A program made the position numbers and the translations under genes. Below, piece by piece: positions 10,877-21,105 of a stretch of DNA of 64,000 nt. The notes beneath the pieces were generated by a model, which saw nothing but the letters and a program-made list of their open reading frames with translations, was not told the origin of the DNA and did no database searches. Position 1 is the first letter of the stretch, and each line of letters opens with the position of its first letter. Origin of the DNA: Tetmemena sp. SeJ-2015 (Eukaryota; Ciliophora; Spirotrichea; Sporadotrichida; Oxytrichidae); assembly GCA_027382625.1 (NCBI GenBank), contig JAJKFJ010022441.1, forward strand, positions 51,453-115,452, given 5' to 3'.

Positions 10877-12248
10877 CGATGTCTCAACAATTCAATAACT
10901 CAAGTCAAATTGTAAACAATTCAAAGATTTAGAACAGCATTCAGAAACTTGGTGTTCCATCAATTTACTTTTTAATTATTTTCTTTCAAGAGCAAGAGAT
11001 GCCTCGAAGTAGTCCCACCATCAAACTTAAAACAGTAGCATCATCTCTACAAGCATAAACTTCACATCTCACAAAGGTTCTATTACTAACACCCAAACAA
11101 ACCCTACTCTCACTAACTCCGCTGCTAAATAAACCAATAGTCAGGCTTAGTAAAGCCATTATCTCAAAAATGTAAGGAACCTCGGCTACACTTAACAGAT
11201 GCGTGAAGCCAATAGTTTGAACTCTTCGCCTTTGAAGTAAGCTCCTACCTACTAAGATTAGAGCTTGCTCATTCTTAATTTTTGAATTAATCAGCGATCT
11301 TCTGGAGAAGGAATATCTTTATAAGGGGACAAGAACAGTCAAAGAGCTTAAATGGTGTCGAGTTAACTTTCTGCAACCAACTAGTTCTCAAGTATCATTA
11401 GTGTGGACTAAATGGATCCTCTTAAAATCCAGTAACTGCTTTTATTTATAGATGCTTAAGAGCGATCTCAGTTCAAATGATCGACAACAACTCAACTACT
11501 ACCTTCAAGATTAATAATCATAATTTAATTCTGCAATTTAAAATGAATAAAAATAATATCTGCTCAGCCTGGCAGTCGACTCAAGATGGTTTACAGCGCC
11601 AACTAACATAATTAGAAGATGTATAAAGAGCAAAAACAATCGCATAATAAATGGTGCAGTTAGTGTGTATATATATTGCAGCAACCATCTCTCTGATAAC
11701 AATAAACAGCTCCTTTATCATGATGCACTATCTTATATGGATTTATAGTTTGAAGTTTTAAAAATAGAATGGATTTTGAACAAATATTTAAGTATCGATT
11801 CAATTAAAATGCACAAACTTAAACCATAATAAAAAAGAAGGCGCCATAAATTATATTCTAACGAGTTTATCTCTTTGATTAAATAAAAACTACCACTGAG
11901 TGCAATTTATATATTACTTATCAAATGAACAGTTCCTTCATGCTGCTCTAGAGCATTATTCTTTTATTTTTAAATCTCAATAACCCTGGCAAGGTTATCG
12001 CAATAGTAGACACTGAAGGTCTTATTATAAAAAGTATGATTGCAGATTCTTCCAACAACAGATACTTTGTGACTTCATCAGTCTTGATGTCATTGGAAAC
12101 GGAAGGATTGGATTCACAAAATTATAATTTCAAGAACAATCAAATCACAAATAAAGCTAAAATAATAATCTATGAAAATCCATATTATAGTGTTAACGGA
12201 CCTCATTAAAGTGAAAAGGAAGGAAGTGAGTATGAGTTTAAAATTTGA
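10873..12248 (+). CDS. Ser/Asn/Gln-rich protein with helical C-terminal region, unknown
   Basis: A series of open blocks on the plus strand ends at TGA 12246-12248. The first about 180 codons are Ser/Asn/Gln/Thr-rich. After a break near 11276 and an intron at about 11443-11459 the composition becomes ordinary, with helices and a basic cluster. A 23-nt intron near 11665 (GTTAGT..TGCAG) joins two helical blocks in frame. The last block (about 11950-12248) contains a beta-rich stretch (VIAIVDTEGLIIKSMI). Whether 10873 is a true start, or these blocks continue the preceding gene through an intron beginning near 10866, is unresolved: both readings stay open. No family is assigned. Confidence 0.45.
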
Positions 12249-12289
12249 ATTTGAATTTATAATTGAACTTATTAAATTAACTCTTTGCA

Positions 12290-13286
12290 ATGGAGAAAGC
12301 AAACAAGAAGAAGACTGATCTCAACACCTCTCAGACCACCACTCACAGAGATGCTGGCAAGTCCACTGACAGAAAGGGAAGGTCAAAGACTCCCGCAGCT
12401 GACGCCTCCCCTAGAGCAAGCAGAAGCAAGTCTGGCGCAGCAGCTGGCAAGCAGTCCGCCCAAGGCCAGAAGGGGAAACCTACTGCCAAGGACAGCAAGT
12501 TTATATTTTAAGTCAGGGAAGGCCAGAAAGTCCTCAGGTTCTCCTGCTGGCAAGAAGAACAAGAAGGGAGAGGAGACCAAGGACGCCAAGAGTAAGTTTA
12601 ATCATCCATCCTATCAAAGATGCCTTCGCTTTCCATTGAAAAGCCTTAATCCTACATTAAGAAGTTTGTTCTTATAAAAATTCCGCATTATTTTTGGTTG
12701 ATGCAGATTTGAACTTGAGTTTAGAAGGGAAGAAGAGCATGGACGCTGCAGCCAAGGAAAATGTTGTGGGCAAACCTACCCGCCCTCTGAACGGCTACTT
12801 GTTCTTCTCGCAAGAGATGATCCCCAAGATCAAGGCTGATGAGTAAGTCACTCACAGGGAAGCGATGACTCGCTCTGGCGAGATCTGGAACAAGATGACC
12901 TCAGAGGAGAAGAAGAAGTATGAAGACATGCACGCCGAGGCCATGGTTGTGTAAGTTAAATTTAAATCTCAAATGCTCTTAGGTTTGAGGAGCGCATGAA
13001 GGAGTTCAAGAAGAACGGCTACTACTTGCTCGAAGATGGCACCAAGAGCTCTGACGTCCACGTCCCAGGCAAGAAGAAGAGAGCTGACAAGAGCCCCGCC
13101 AAGAAGACTGACAAGAGAAAGTCCGCTCCTGCCAAAGAGGCTGAGAAAGCTTCCAAGAAGAAGAGAGCTGCCTCTACTTCAAAGAAAGATCAGGGCAAGA
13201 AGAAGGCTCAGTCCAAGAAGACTGATTCTGAAGAGCTAGACCTCGAGTCTGACAGTGAGCCATCTCAAGTTCAATACTCTGATTGA
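12290..13286 (+). CDS. HMG-box chromatin protein
   Basis: Start ATG 12290, stop TGA 13284-13286. After a Lys/Ser/Ala-rich basic N-terminus comes one HMG box (about 12765-12990: KPTRPLNGYLFFSQEM .. SGEIWNKMTSEEKKKYED), which bends and packages DNA in the nucleus. A long Lys/Ala/Ser tail ends in an acidic stretch (SEELDLESDSE), the architecture of histone-H1-like or HMGB proteins in ciliates. Introns lie at 12592-12706 (GTAAGT..ATGCAG) and about 12953-12983 (GTAAGT..CTTAG), and a 13-bp IES at 12501-12513 must be removed to keep the N-terminal frame. Codon use is strongly biased to C/G-ending codons and CAG-like choices compared with its neighbours, as for highly expressed genes. Confident. Confidence 0.9.
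12501..12513. other. 13-bp IES with 4-bp pointer AAGT in the HMG-box gene
   Basis: AAGT at 12497-12500 is repeated at 12510-12513 around TTATATTTT. Deleting the 13 bp gives ..Asp-Ser-Lys-Ser-Gly-Lys.. in frame with the rest of the basic tail. Treating GTTTATATTTTAAG as a 14-nt intron instead gives the wrong frame. Confidence 0.7.
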
Positions 13287-13749
13287 ACTTAGGTCGCCTT
13301 CACCCAGCGTTGAGAGTGAGTATTTGAGGATGCTAGTATGAATGAAACTTTGAAGCTCCTGATGATGTGAGGATGTGCTGTTCTGATTTGGGACTTTGAG
13401 TGGTTGATTGAAGGACTCAGAGAGAGCTTAATTGCTTTCTCAGGAGCCTTTTTCTCCACTATCTTTGAGAATTCCTCCATTTTGTGGGATGAAAAAGCAC
13501 TTCATTCGATGACTTGCACCGATTCACCCTATTATTATGAAAGGAAAGGATGCTCAAGAGAAGTTTCAAAGTGCTTTGTATCTGAGTGCTTTTTCTTTTC
13601 TAGAGCATCCTTCCTTGCTTATATAAAATATAGCAAATTAATTTGATCGACTGACAAGAAATTTATATGTTTGAATCTTCTGAAGAGTAAATAAAAGGGA
13701 ACTTTATCTAAAGTGAACTCTGACTTTAATTATATGATATTTTGAAAAT
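13287..13749. other. intergenic region with an imperfect inverted repeat
   Basis: Between the HMG-box stop and the next start. A GGATGCTC block near 13548 faces GAGCATCC near 13604, with matching flanks (AAGGAAA / TTCCTT), forming a stem of about 14 bp around a 45-nt loop. Short open frames on both strands here show no homology I recognise and are treated as chance. Confidence 0.4.
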
Positions 13750-16700
13750 ATGGGATCGATAGCTGGACCTGGACAAGGAATCAGCATATTAAAATCTGAA
13801 TAAGTGCTTGAAAAGGGAAGAGAAACTGCTAAGAATTCTTAAAGACTTCGAAAAGGCTTTAGTAGCGTTTTGTTCCCAGCTAATCCAGCTCTGTATGTTT
13901 AAAAAGTATGATTTAATTGTTTAGAGAGGAGGAATATTGTCTCAAAATCTAAGTAGCCCTTAGAGTAGAGCTGGTCTTACTAGTCCCTCGTAAGTGCTGA
14001 GTCGTCAGATGTAGTCTAGGCTGTAAAGTTCTCCTTAAGATATAAAAGTTCAGCCAATTGAATCAGCAGATAATTTTGGAAGTCCTTCTGAAATAAATTA
14101 ATAGAAACCAAAGACACCTTAATCATTATAATTTTTTTTGACTCGCATGAGAAACAAGACTAACGACTCTTCGCAAATAAGCTACATGCAAAGTGTATCT
14201 TCTCTATATAGCTCATTCCAATAAAGCAAGGTGAAAAGCCAAAGCCATCATAGTAGGATATTTAAAGCTATTTAAAAGGAAATTATATTGTAGATTATTA
14301 AAGTTAAAAATTAAGTGGGTGCTCGGTGAGAAGGAGCTCCTTCATATTTAATATGATGAATCAAGATTGAAGTGGAAAACTTATCCTTTCTTGAATTCAT
14401 TTACCTTCTTGCTAAGCTCTATGAACTGGACCTAAAAACTGTCCAGAACTATTTCCTAGTCGATGATTCTTGAAATTATATTATTTTAAGGATTCCTGCT
14501 TTATTTTGTTAAATTATATCAAGGATATAGAATGAAGAATTTATATAGAAAATAAAAATCATTCTCGAATAAATATGCTATAAAATCAATCGTAAAATAA
14601 GGATCCAACTTCCTTCAGCATAAAGAAAAATCTTAGTCAACCAATAACAGAGAGCGTATCTTAAATGAAACTCTCATTGGAAAACCCCCAAAGTTAAGCT
14701 TAAAAGATAACAGCGGCTTAAAGTGAGCAGAAAGCGATGAGTTCAGCACAGTCCTAGCCCGATTTTGATGTGGAGAGGCTAAAGAAGTTGCTTGGCAAAA
14801 TACAAATGAAAGCTGAAGCTGCAGCTGTTAGTGGTGGCTATTCTATGCCTGCAGATATTCAAATAAATCCTTTTGAAGCTTAAAGAGCATCCAAGCTTAA
14901 TAACAGCTCAAAGTAAATTTAACAATAGCTTATTCCTGATTAGCAAATTAATCCTTAAAACTTTAAATAATGTACATAATTATTCAAAGACTAAACTTAG
15001 ATGTGGCGAGGAGACAGAATTTAGCCAAAGCTTTAGAATCTCCATCTGAGTATAAGTAGCAAAATAGTTCCTCAAACAGCCAAAATAAGTTTAATAGTTC
15101 TGTCATGATAACTAAGTCTTAAATTTATTATTTTATTGGTCTTCAAACCCTTTTCTTGTCAATAGCGGTAGAAGACTCACTCTCCAGAAGCACTAAATCC
15201 TGGGAAACATGAGACTAAAGGGAAGTAAGCGCAATCTTCTGAAATAGTAGCCCTAGCAAGGAAATACAAGCATTCCTTACTACCTCATAAACACATCACC
15301 TAAATCTTTGTCGCCCATCAAAGAGCTAGAATCAAAGCCAAAGTTATTTATAAAGTTTGTTGATGATGAGGGAAAAGTGAAATTTGACAATCTTAAATAT
15401 GACTTGGATAATTTGTTCAGTCATGTGCCAGTATTTACTGTACCACCGCTACATTTCAAAAGCACCACACATAATCTGGAAAACTCTCATCTCAACTATA
15501 AAATTCATGAAGAGCAAGATTTGATTCAAGAATATCCTTTTTAAGCTATGTAAAATATTGTTAAGAAGAGAGTGGTGGGTGTTCATGGAGGAGCTTAAAA
15601 GACATGATTTTGTCAATTGATAGCAAAAGCTAGGTGTTGGAGTATCTGAGAGAGTACAGGGAACATTAGCAGTTTGAGCTTATCTATCTTAAATAGAAAT
15701 TATAAGTATTAAGTACAAGGAGAAATTATAAGAGTTGCAATTTAGTTCTTCTCCATCACTAAGCAAGAGATATGACTATTCATCTATAATCAAAGACCTG
15801 AATGACGCAAACTTGGATGAGAAGGAAAAGTTTAAGCTGTAGCTTGGAGGACAGAAGGCTTAAAAAGGAGCTAATATCAAAGATACGATGAGCAGACTCC
15901 GACATAAAACTACTGCCAAGTACAATTCATAAGACCATACAAGAAGGACCAGAAATGAAGAAGAGGAAGAAGAGCTTCCATTTAATCATTATGAGTGAAT
16001 AGACTTCTAGAGATGAGTTTTTTTAACGATTGCATGTCAGAAGTTTTATAATTAAACCAACTAGCTTTAACTCGTAAAGTTACTTGGAGAGGCTAGATAA
16101 GGCTATTTCAAATCTTGAATCTAAATCTAAAAGGGGCAATCATTAAAGAGCTGCTAGTGAGCTAACTGGAGATCAAAGAATGATGAATAATTTTGGATTC
16201 CTGAACTTTATGAGTGCAAACAAACTTACTGCTACTTCTCAAAATAGACTGGAGAATTAGTCTTTGCTTGATAAAGGTTCTGAGGTTCCTGCGGACTCAT
16301 CCGTAATTAGTTTTGATGAAACTGAAATGAGTATGCAGACCAAGAGTGTGTATAAAAGAAGGGCAGGGGCAGGATCTGATTACATAAATGCTAATCATCT
16401 ATCCAATAGTAGATAAAAGTAGTTATTGTTTTCATAGCAGTCCAAGAGACTAATAGCGAAGAGTGAGCAAGACAAGCTTAATAAAGATAAACCAATAAGC
16501 TGTAAACCTACAAAAAATAGATGCTAAATTTGTTCAGCTTGGTAGTGCAGAGGATAACTTTTTCAGTTAAAAAAGAGAGAGTCTTTAGTATGAGAGGGAC
16601 AAATTTAGCCAATTCAAAAGAAGGCAGAACCTTACATAAGAAAAGGATAAAGAGGAAGAAGAAGGAGATTACTCCTCTGATGAAGATGGAAACTTTCATC

Positions 16701-17344
16701 ATTAGCATAGCAAAAGCTTGATGAAGTTCAAGTCTCCTAATCTTGAGAATCAAGCAGCTGCTGATGATAATGGATCTTAGAATTATATAGTATAGACTTC
16801 CTCATTTTAAAAATCTGCTAGCAAAGAAGATAAAAATAATTAGAGAGAAAACAGAATCAAAAAATTAGAACAGCTTCAGTAAAGATCCAAAAAACTTCCT
16901 TAGTTTTTAGATAAATTCAAAGATAAGTTTGATAGGAAGGAGCTTATGAGGATGATTATAGACAAAGATTTGAGCTCAGAGGCTTTTGGAACGACTTAAA
17001 CTAAAACTCAAGAGAGCTAAATTAGTAAAGTTAAGAATTCTGAATACCTTAAAATGCTCCCTCTACCTCTCAAACTTAGCACAGGTAAAAATCAAAGGCA
17101 TAAAAGAAATTTTTCCTTTAATGATGAGATAAATCATAACACATCACAGATAAACAAAGAGTCAAGTTTTAACTTGCAATTACCAAAAATAAAAGGCTTT
17201 TAAGGAAGAGATAAATCATTTAAAAGTTAACAAACAAAAGAGGATGCAATCATAAAAGCGCATAAAAATGAATTTGACAGGAAAATCTCCAATTCTATTT
17301 TATAAGGGAAAATAAAACAGTAATTTATATCTTATTAACACTGA
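13750..17344 (+). CDS. large charged coiled-coil protein, unknown
   Basis: From ATG 13750 to TGA 17342-17344, in many open blocks separated by introns (for example about 13889-13921 and about 15089-15168) and IESs (one resolved at 15707-15732). Composition is Ser/Gln/Lys/Glu-rich with heptad-like stretches (LEQLQQRSKKLPQFLDKF; VLEYLREYREHQQFELIYL), an acidic tract (EKDKEEEEGDYSSDEDG) near 16640, and one compact segment near 15330-15540 (KLFIKFVDDEGKVKF). That last segment resembles the opening of a ubiquitin-like/doublecortin-type fold, but this is weak. Total length would be about 1,000 residues. A cytoskeletal or basal-body protein is a guess. Confidence 0.55.
15707..15732. other. 26-bp IES with a 12-bp pointer
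   Basis: AGAAATTATAAG occurs at 15695-15706 and 15721-15732. Removing 26 bp joins LKQKLQ to ELQFSSS in one frame; leaving it in shifts the frame. Confidence 0.75.
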
Positions 17345-17439
17345 TGAACATATATGATTTAGAGACATGAAACAGCATTAAGGACATTCGATCTAGATTT
17401 ATTAAATTAATATATTTGAAATATAAATAGACCTAATAT

Positions 17440-17991
17440 ATGAGACTCAACCCTTGGACTTTGCTGAAGCTTTCGGTCGTCTGCGTTGCATCATTAGTGA
17501 CTCTAGCCCCTCAAGTTGAGGCTGGGCAATCAGTTCTAAAGTAAAAGATGTTCACTCAGCTTAATGCTGTGCCTGTTTCATCGAACCTTGTGTAATAAGG
17601 TGGTGAAATGCAACTAAGCTAGACTTCCATGTTTTTGGATGGTTCCTCTGATGATCTCAGCAACTTAAATAATTTAGCTTAGACAAGTGCTGAGTTCAGC
17701 CTAAACGATATAGGTAAAGCCCTTTCGAAGGAGGTGAATAAGATCACCAAAAAGGTACAGAAGGAAGTAGAGAAAAAGATAAACTAAGTGAAGGACTAGG
17801 CCACATAAATGATTAGTGACACCATTGACGACACCATGCAAGCAGCTGAATCCAAAATAGATGATGTTGCTAACAATCTAACCAAGACTGCCACCGATAG
17901 TGCAACTCAACTCGCAAGTAACGCAGTTGAAAAGATCAAGGGAAAGAATAAACCAAAGGTAACTGCTGCTTCAACTACTGGATCTGAATGA
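17440..17991 (+). CDS. secreted helical protein, unknown
   Basis: 183 codons from ATG 17440 to TGA 17989-17991, open throughout with in-frame TAA/TAG read as Gln. The N-terminus is a signal peptide: RLN, then a hydrophobic core (LLKLSVVCVASLVTLA), then small residues before the likely cleavage at VEA-GQ. The C-terminal half (about residues 90-180) is an amphipathic helix array of Lys/Glu/Gln/Val repeats (VNKITKKVQKEVEKKI; AESKIDDVANNLTKTATDSA), reminiscent of apolipoprotein- or LEA-like repeats. It is not a recognised family. A second secreted protein follows at 18456. Confidence 0.7.
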
Positions 17992-18102
17992 GAATCTAAG
18001 GGTATTCTTACTCTTGCTTATAAGGTCTGAGCTTGAGAGGAATTAACTTTGCGGAAAGTAGGAATGTAAAAACTTATCATATATAACAGCTAACTCGTTA
18101 AG

Positions 18103-18189
18103 AAGAATTAAGAATTTTAAAACTGGTGAAGAAAAGACGGTTTAAACGCTCTCCTTCAACACCAGATTTCCATACCCTTCTTAATTCTT
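18103..18189. other. nested stem-loop in the gap between two secreted-protein genes
   Basis: A perfect 12-bp outer arm (AAGAATTAAGAA at 18103-18114 against TTCTTAATTCTT at 18178-18189) encloses an inner arm (CTGGTG 18123-18128 against CACCAG 18160-18165) extended by GAAG/CTTC. It lies about 110 bp after the stop of the upstream gene. It could be an RNA structure in a 3' UTR or the remnant of a small inverted-repeat element. Confidence 0.5.
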
Positions 18190-18455
18190 ACTTTAGAAAA
18201 TTTAAACTCTCTATTTATCAATTCCCCTTATATTTACACCTTTTATTTATCCTTTTTCCCTCATTTTTGTTCTAATCTTATCAGTAGAAACTAAGAGTCA
18301 TCGTTTAAAAAAGAGAAAAGATATGTTAAAATAAAGGAGTGAAAGAGAGGATAGAATTGGTTACTCCCAAAAAGAATAAGGGTTACTTATTGCGGAAACA
18401 GATGGTTTTATTTAAGTGATTCACAACAGAATAAACTATAAACATATTCACAAGA

Positions 18456-19426
18456 ATGAAGAATACTTTGACACTAGTCATCGGCATCATTGGAACAGTC
18501 CTCATCCAGAGTGGAAGCGCTCAAGTTGACTTGCTCCTCAGAAATCATTTACCAGGCCAACGTACTAGCGCACTCAAGTCTAACCCATAATACAACAAAT
18601 AAACCATCAACAATGAAATATTCTATCTCCATTGTATTAAAATGATTTAGGGTGTTCTCAAGGCTGGCGATATCGAGCAGCTAGCAGAACAGCAATAACC
18701 TATTCTGACTTCAAACAATGTTCCTATCATTCTGACTGAGGACCTGACCCCGGATCAAACCATGCCCTACGACAACCCTGACTGTCTTTAATCTTTTAAC
18801 GAAGAAAAGAAGCTCTATGGTCAGGCCTATGGGGATTATGGAAACTCCAACAGTAACTGCGATTGCAGAATCGATGATTGGGGCTGTGAGGGAAGCTAAG
18901 ACCACCACCACCCATACGCAAGACACACAGTTAGGAACAGAACTTCAGTCACAGCTACTGTCATCCCTGTCCAAACTGTTGTCACTAACACAACTCAGAA
19001 CATCACTGGAGATTCTTGCCAAACCTCTTTCGCTAAGAGACAAAGAGACGACGTCAACTAATACACAGTCAATGGAAACTTCAACAGAGATGTCACATGG
19101 GACGAGCAGGCTACTGCCAACGACCAAGAGTAATTCCAAGAGGCTGGAGCAGCAAGAGATTTTAATATATTTTAGACAGATGGTGGGACCTCGAATATGA
19201 TCACGATGTTGACTGCGATTGCCATGGCTTAAGTGGCTAGGATGTGCTCGGCTTCGGAGGCAAAGACGCTTCTTGCAGTAAAGTTGCCAAGAAGGTGGAG
19301 AACCCAGACGCTGATATCGAGAGAAGAGTAACTAAAGAAGTTGAGAAGACTATCGCTGGCCTTCTGAGTGAAATTGTGGGTAGGTGCATCTCAGAGAGTG
19401 TGGAAAATGTTATCCAATGGGAGTGA
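18456..19426 (+). CDS. secreted cysteine-containing protein, unknown
   Basis: Start ATG 18456; the first 23 residues form a signal peptide (TLTLVIGIIGTVLIQSGSA). The body has two short Cys clusters, NCDCRIDDWGCEG near 18855 and DCDCHGLSG near 19215, of similar spacing, and ends in an amphipathic helical region (IERRVTKEVEKTIAGLLSEI) at TGA 19424-19426. The 5' and 3' parts are in different frames. A 23-bp segment near 19158-19183 bounded by AGA can be removed as an IES to give one frame of about 315 codons. Together with the preceding gene it makes a pair of secreted proteins, possibly surface or cyst-wall components, but function is unknown. Confidence 0.65.
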
Positions 19427-19603
19427 GTAACTCTAGCGAGATAGTGAGAAACTATCCACAAAGACTCAGATAAATTTAAACTTTTGTAGATTGCAATCTG
19501 CTGAGTGTTTACGCATTTCTAAAACCAGCAGCTGTTTAATTATCAACTAATACATTTTATCCAACTTTGGTAATAGCTCTCATGATTATGATAAAACGCT
19601 ATA

Positions 19604-21007
19604 TCAATCATGCTTATTTAAATTAATCCTCATCTTACTTGCACTCTTCTTAAGAAGTACCATATTATAAATCCTCCTACTGTTTGAGCTCTAATAATTT
19701 TGGTAGCAGAGTAGTCTCAGCTAGCTGTATTCTCCATTTCCCTACACCCTTGTAAGTCTATTCTCTTACAAGCCTTAGAGATTCAAAAGCGTCAATAGCA
19801 CTTAAGCCATCCATTCTTAGAAGAAAATTAAAGTTAAAAGAGTATAGCAAATGGTGCCTGTTCTGTGGATACCAGCAGCACAGTGAATTAAAACTCTAAG
19901 TTCTTGATTTTAAAGTAATTTGTATAGATCCTTTATTTTAGGAATCAACATTTTCTGGCAAGCTTTACTATAGGATGAATATGAATGCGTGATTAGAGGT
20001 CTATTAGTTCATAAATAAACTGGAAGATATTAGGAATTATTTAATTAATTATTTAATTAATTTATTACTAAAATGAAGAAGATGAAGCTGGTGGGCACAT
20101 TTAGGTAAGATACTTTGCACCCTTTGCTATTTTAGATCTTCTCAGTTACTATTTTGCTAACCAGTCTAACAACTCTATTCAATTCCCTCATGTCGAAATA
20201 AGTTATGTCTTAAAATAATTTGACATTTTATTTTAGAGTGAGCAGGGAGGACAGATAGTCATTTTACAAAATTAGTTCAATACAACTCAGCATTCCGACT
20301 TTAGAGTAATTTATTCAAGAATCATACTCCAACAATCTTGGTAAGTGTAATTTTTACATCACTAATAAGTACTGTAGAAGTTGATAAGAAGGAGAAGGAC
20401 TTGAGCGCAGAGATAGAGCAAACATAAACAAACTCAATTTTTAAAATGAATAATTTTGTAATTCCATCCATGCACTAAGATTGTTACTTTCCTATGCTGT
20501 ATAATCATAAGCAGTTTATTTATGAAGTCATAGACAACTAATCACGCATTCATATTCATCCTATATTCAGCAGTGCTTAATTAGCTCCATTAAGGCTAAT
20601 ATAAAAGTGCTAAATGCCGTTTTATTTGCACTCATCAAAATGATTTAAAACTAAAATCCAAATTGTTTATCAGCAATGGCTTTTGGATCCTCTTATTATC
20701 CTTGCAAAGTTACTACAAGATTGATGCTTTAAAATTTTTTGAGTGCTTCAATATCGCGCTTTGTTGGTCTATGCCAAAGAGTAACTAAAGATTACCCAAT
20801 TTTAGCGAATTAAAAATTCTTGATTTCCTAAAAGTAATCCCTTTTCTTAAGAAAACCTTTCCCTTTTTTCTTCTTTGAATCTTCAAAGTCATTCCTTTAA
20901 CTTTACTTGGTCTCTTCATATTCTCTTCTGGGAAAACTTTTAGATCTTTCAGATATCTAAAGGCTTTCAAAGCCCTCTGTCAAATTCTGATCCTCTAAGC
21001 TTTCCAT
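19604..21007 (-). CDS. dual-specificity-type protein phosphatase
   Basis: Cys-dependent phosphatase acting on phosphotyrosine and possibly phosphoserine/threonine substrates. The active-site loop VLIHCAAGIHRTGT (HCxxGxxRT) lies near 19880. Reading from ATG 21007, a charged N-terminus precedes the fold (LWHRPTKRDIEALKKF, INLVVTLQGQQEDPKAIAD). A 35-bp IES (20638-20672, pointer TGAT) is then removed. Next come CKQNGIQHFYISLNGANQ, a 597-bp IES holding a TA-flanked miniature element (19969-20565), and finally the loop and C-terminal helices to TGA 19604-19606. Both joins preserve the frame and give the expected order of fold elements. The catalytic residues are all present. Confidence 0.85.
19969..20565. 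mobile_element. TA-flanked miniature inverted-repeat element (family 1, copy A)
   Basis: The first 28 bp of each end are perfect inverted repeats beginning TATAGGATGAATATGAATG, and similarity continues imperfectly to about 55 bp. Precise removal leaving one TA restores the phosphatase frame. TA target sites are the signature of Tc1/mariner elements. The interior (20073-20340) has a short split open frame with introns but nothing resembling a transposase, so it is probably non-autonomous. A second copy lies at 41497-41984. Confidence 0.75.
20638..20672. other. 35-bp IES with pointer TGAT in the phosphatase gene
   Basis: In plus-strand terms ATCA is repeated at 20634-20637 and 20669-20672. Deletion joins AIAD to ECKQNGIQHF in one frame, as expected for this phosphatase fold. 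Confidence 0.75.
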
Positions 21008-21105
21008 TATATTTTTATATTTAAATTTCTGATTCTAGATTGAGTTAACATATAAATTAAATGTTAATCAATATCTAAAGATATGTATAATCTTACAGTC
21101 TTAAC

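Noticed and set aside
19604..21007. Scrambled-gene reading of the phosphatase, using the 28-bp inverted repeat as an inverted pointer and the plus-strand frame at 20271-20565 as an inverted coding segment.
   Set aside because: Simple removal of the TA-flanked segment and of a 35-bp IES gives one continuous frame with the expected fold order, and the same inverted termini recur at 41497-41984 as element ends.
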